A stretch of DNA of 64,000 nt from positions 62,001-126,000 of the forward strand of contig NZ_ANMR01000035.1 of the NCBI RefSeq assembly GCF_000338275.1, in the 5' to 3' direction. This stretch comes from Staphylococcus xylosus NJ. Its GTDB lineage: Bacteria; Bacillota; Bacilli; Staphylococcales; Staphylococcaceae. The position numbers and the translations under genes are program-made. The notes beneath the pieces are model-generated. The model was not told where the DNA came from. It saw only the letters and a program-made list of their open reading frames with translations, and ran no database searches. Below are positions 61,697 through 64,000 of this stretch, piece after piece (the first letter of the stretch is position 1; each line of letters opens with the position of its first letter).

Positions 61697-62692
61697 ATGA
61701 CTAAATTTAATAATAAACCATTTATCTTTGGCATATTATTCACGTTTACCATTGCTGCAATAAGTTTAATTAGTTCAAAGCTGCCACTTTTAGATAAGGT
61801 CGGTGCTTTGACAATTGCAATTGTTATCGCAATACTATTTAGACATTTTAATGGTTATCCTGAAAGTTATCGTCCAGGTATTACTTTCGCATCTAAACGT
61901 TTATTAAAATTCGCCATTATATTGTATGGTCTAAAACTTAATATTTTTGATGTTATAGGAGAAGGTAGTACGTTATTACTTATTGACGGTGGTGTCATAA
62001 TTGTAAGTATTGGTTTAATGTTATTACTAAATCACTATATTAAAGGAGATAAAGTTATCACATTATTGCTAGGTATTGGTGCCGGGGTCTGTGGGGCTGC
62101 TGCGATAGCTGCTGTATCTCCAATTTTAAAAGCACGCGAAAAAGACACAGCCATTAGTATAGGCATCGTTGCATTAATTGGTACACTTTTTTCACTAGGC
62201 TATACGGTAATCTATACACTATTCACAATACCACCAGAGATTTATGGCGTATGGTCTGGTGTGAGTCTACATGAAATTGCCCATGTTATTCTTGCTGCAG
62301 ATTTCTCAGGTGAGACAGCTTTACGAATTGGCTTATTAGGTAAATTAGGTCGAGTATTCTTGCTCATACCTTTAAGTATAATACTTATATTTGTGATGAA
62401 CTTGAAATCACAGGCTAGGAATACAAACCAACGTATCGAAATGCCATACTTTTTAATTGGATTTGTATTAATGGCACTATTTCATACTTATGTACCTATA
62501 CCTCAATTTATAATGCAAATAATTGAGCCATTAACAACAATTTGCTTATTGATGGCAATGGTGGCACTAGGGTTAAATGTATCATTTAAAGATTTGCAAG
62601 ACCGAGCGTTTAAGCCTTTAATCGGTGTCATCATTGTATCTATGATATTATCAATTATCACTTTTATCATTGCCAACTATATTTATGGCTAA
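61697..62692 (+). CDS. YeiH family membrane protein (putative sulfate/anion exporter, UPF0324)
   Basis: A 331-residue protein with about 10 helices. Family marks are SYRPGITFASKRLLKFAIILYGLKL, LLLGIGAGVCGAAAIAAVSP and WSGVSLHEIAHVILAA. The family is annotated as putative sulfate exporter, with weak experimental support; the LysR partner of CysL/YeiE type fits a sulfur-linked role. AAAGGAGG gives a strong ribosome binding site. Confidence 0.9.
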   Translation: MTKFNNKPFIFGILFTFTIAAISLISSKLPLLDKVGALTIAIVIAILFRHFNGYPESYRPGITFASKRLLKFAIILYGLKLNIFDVIGEGSTLLLIDGGVIIVSIGLMLLLNHYIKGDKVITLLLGIGAGVCGAAAIAAVSPILKAREKDTAISIGIVALIGTLFSLGYTVIYTLFTIPPEIYGVWSGVSLHEIAHVILAADFSGETALRIGLLGKLGRVFLLIPLSIILIFVMNLKSQARNTNQRIEMPYFLIGFVLMALFHTYVPIPQFIMQIIEPLTTICLLMAMVALGLNVSFKDLQDRAFKPLIGVIIVSMILSIITFIIANYIYG

Positions 62693-62842
62693 GTGTTTAT
62701 GTTAAAAGGTTAATATAAAATTTACTGTTGATAGGCAGATATCTATACGACACCTTTAATTATATATAAAATAAGATTTTAATAAGACACTTGTTAATTG
62801 GGATGCTTATGTACAAATCAACTTATAAAGAAGGTATATAAA

Positions 62843-63214
62843 ATGAAAACATTAGATTCATACTTTATCTTGTTCGATGAAGCTAGATATAGCGACGAAA
62901 GTTTTGATAAGTTAAATGATTTATTTAACAATGATATTGAATTTGTGTTGAATCAAAAAACTTTTAAAGGCAAAGACGCATGGAAACAATTTGTTAAAGG
63001 TGTGTACCAAACAAATAAAGATTTAAAACACATGCATAATGGCTGGATAGAACAAGAAGATGGCACTTTCAAAACACATTGGGCTATTTGTGGAAATAGA
63101 TTTGAAACAGGTGTTTATACGCAAGAGGGTATAGATATTGCAAGATTAGATGATGAAGGGAAAATCATTTATTTAGAGAATCAACCTAAAGATAAAACAT
63201 TATTTTCAAGTTAA
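62843..63214 (+). CDS. NTF2/SnoaL-like protein
   Basis: A 123-residue single-domain protein of the cone-shaped alpha+beta NTF2 fold: a first helix with YFILFDEARYSDESFDKLNDLF, then FKGKDAWKQFVKGVYQ and a sheet with HMHNGWIEQEDGTFKTHWAICG. Members are often small-molecule binding or isomerase-like; there is no sign of substrate here. I start at the ATG at 62843, behind AGAAGG; an earlier in-frame start at 62798 has no site. It is not in an obvious operon. Confidence 0.78.
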   Translation: MKTLDSYFILFDEARYSDESFDKLNDLFNNDIEFVLNQKTFKGKDAWKQFVKGVYQTNKDLKHMHNGWIEQEDGTFKTHWAICGNRFETGVYTQEGIDIARLDDEGKIIYLENQPKDKTLFSS

Positions 63215-63628
63215 CTATCTAGCTCACAAATTGTGAAGTGTGCTATATAACAATGCGACGTGGAATGAAATCATGAAGTGAAACTATCAATTAAATAATT
63301 AAAATCAAGTAGCAAACTATAATCTCCAAAATTCCTTCTAGCTCTTTATATCCATTAACCCATTGTTTCACTATACGCACAAACGACATTAATAAAATGC
63401 ATTATGCTGCGTCTCAAACTAGACGTCCCTCACTGTAACCTCACACAACCCTAAGCCTAACCTAGTTGGCAAACATAATAATAAAACCATTCTTCTTGTA
63501 TTTAATAAACAAAAGGAATGGTTTTAATTTTATATAATATAGCATTTGATAAACAAAATTCATTTTATTTCTTTCGCATTACATAACACTAATTTTTACG
63601 CTAAAGAACTAAAAATTGATCAAGTAGA
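63215..63628. other. Intergenic region with terminator
   Basis: About 410 bp without a gene. A hairpin at 63483-63525 (AAAACCATTC / GAATGGTTTT, long loop) can act as a terminator. CGTCTCAAACTAGACG (63411-63426) is a short hairpin in a less AT-rich patch. Nothing else is supported. Confidence 0.5.
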
Positions 63629-64000
63629 CTAACTCAAATGATTATTAGCCATTTTAAGCGGTAAGTGAAAATGACTACATCCTTGCCATTCTAAATAATC
63701 CTTTAAAATATTATAAGATTCATAGAAGAATTTTTCGATTTCGTCCATGCTCTCTTTACTGTATTCCGTTACTTCTATAATAAACTCTCCTAAAGTTTCA
63801 CTGTAATAGCTATCTTGTGGAAAATCATCATGACATTCAAATTTTCTATCAGCGAATGGGTATGGTAATACAAAGAACGTTGGGCCTTTAAAATTATCAT
63901 CTCCAAACCAAAATCCAAATTCGATCATTTCTTCATCAAAAGCTGCACGTTCAATGACCATATCATCATTTTCAAATGGTTGATGGATGTCTTGAATAAT
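63629..64000 (-). CDS. Uncharacterised protein (partial, runs past the right edge)
   Basis: The frame stays open from the stop at 63629 to the window edge, so the 5' end is missing. The visible 123 residues start IQDIHQPFENDDMVIER and include EFGFWFGDDNFKGPTFFVLPYPF and a C-terminal helix rich in aromatic and acidic residues (KESMDEIEKFFYESYNILKD). It is a soluble acidic protein that I do not recognise. An internal ATG at 63961 is unlikely to be the start. Confidence 0.7.
   Translation of the reverse strand: MIQDIHQPFENDDMVIERAAFDEEMIEFGFWFGDDNFKGPTFFVLPYPFADRKFECHDDFPQDSYYSETLGEFIIEVTEYSKESMDEIEKFFYESYNILKDYLEWQGCSHFHLPLKMANNHLS

Noticed and set aside
1..64000. CRISPR arrays, tRNA or rRNA genes, insertion sequences, prophage or plasmid origin
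   Set aside because: None seen on reading both strands; no regular spacer-repeat pattern and no transposase or integrase among the proteins.

Overview
The window is low-GC Firmicute DNA from a coagulase-negative Staphylococcus. The closest match I can make from memory is S. xylosus or a near relative (S. pseudoxylosus, S. saprophyticus group). Support comes from the divergent lacR / lacP-lacH locus, whose inferred proteins (278, 462 and 994 residues) fit the described S. xylosus lactose genes, together with a complete L-arabinose operon, a saePQRS locus, SceD-type cell-wall enzymes and a PSM-beta peptide. There are no rRNA or tRNA genes, insertion sequences, CRISPR arrays or prophage genes. 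This is a metabolic and regulatory accessory region of the chromosome.

Layout. 0-2 kb: the start of an ABC transporter ATPase gene divergent from a TetR regulator, then a 43-residue beta-type phenol-soluble modulin. 1.8-8.3 kb: araB-araD-araA-araE with araR, an AraR-like operator pair and a cre site. 8.4-12 kb: msrA, trhO and small enzymes. 12.2-14.6 kb: two SceD/IsaA-type transglycosylase paralogues, each with a WalR box about 270 bp upstream. 14.7-17.5 kb: saePQRS with two SaeR-like boxes before saeP and a one-base frameshift at the end of saeS. 17.7-18.8 kb: a DinB/YfiT gene broken by a nonsense codon, and a VOC protein. 18.9-27.5 kb: an M20 hydrolase, aldehyde dehydrogenase, glutamine-synthetase-like ligase, SDR dehydrogenase, EutH-type permease and EutV/EutW-type two-component system. 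27.7-34.4 kb: a galactitol-type PTS operon with its PRD activator and two zinc dehydrogenases. 34.6-39.7 kb: YitT, FadH-like reductase, PadR/ChrA, a DUF3955 pair, and a SAM-I riboswitch in front of a 57-codon gene. 39.9-49 kb: a two-gene lipid-linked glycosyltransfer module, transporters, a lipoprotein and an ABC-class ATPase, with two inverted copies of an 84-bp repeat. 49.7-54.8 kb: MFS exporter, ureohydrolase plus MFS, LysR. 55-64 kb: lac locus, LysR/YeiH pair and small proteins.

Main hypothesis: the 18.9-27.4 kb cluster looks like a B12-independent amino-alcohol (most simply ethanolamine) pathway working through gamma-glutamyl intermediates. EutH would import the amine, the GlnA-like ligase would glutamylate it, the SDR and the aldehyde dehydrogenase would oxidise the alcohol to the acid, and the M20 enzyme would release glycine and glutamate. 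The kinase/ANTAR pair would sense the substrate and antiterminate. Two separate leaders, one before the aldehyde dehydrogenase operon and one before eutH, carry the same AAGC-hexaloop-GCTT hairpin (loop AAAGGC or AAAGGT) overlapping an intrinsic terminator. This is the layout expected of EutV-type targets and ties the two halves of the cluster into one regulon. No EutB/EutC lyase or microcompartment gene is present in the window.

Sugar genes are marked by catabolite control: cre-like sites lie before araB and lacP, and one lies before fadH. Several genes look recently damaged or oddly started: saeS (one-base loss in a short homopolymer), the DinB gene (GAA to TAA), and gatR and padR (best ribosome binding sites placed in front of ATA and ATC).
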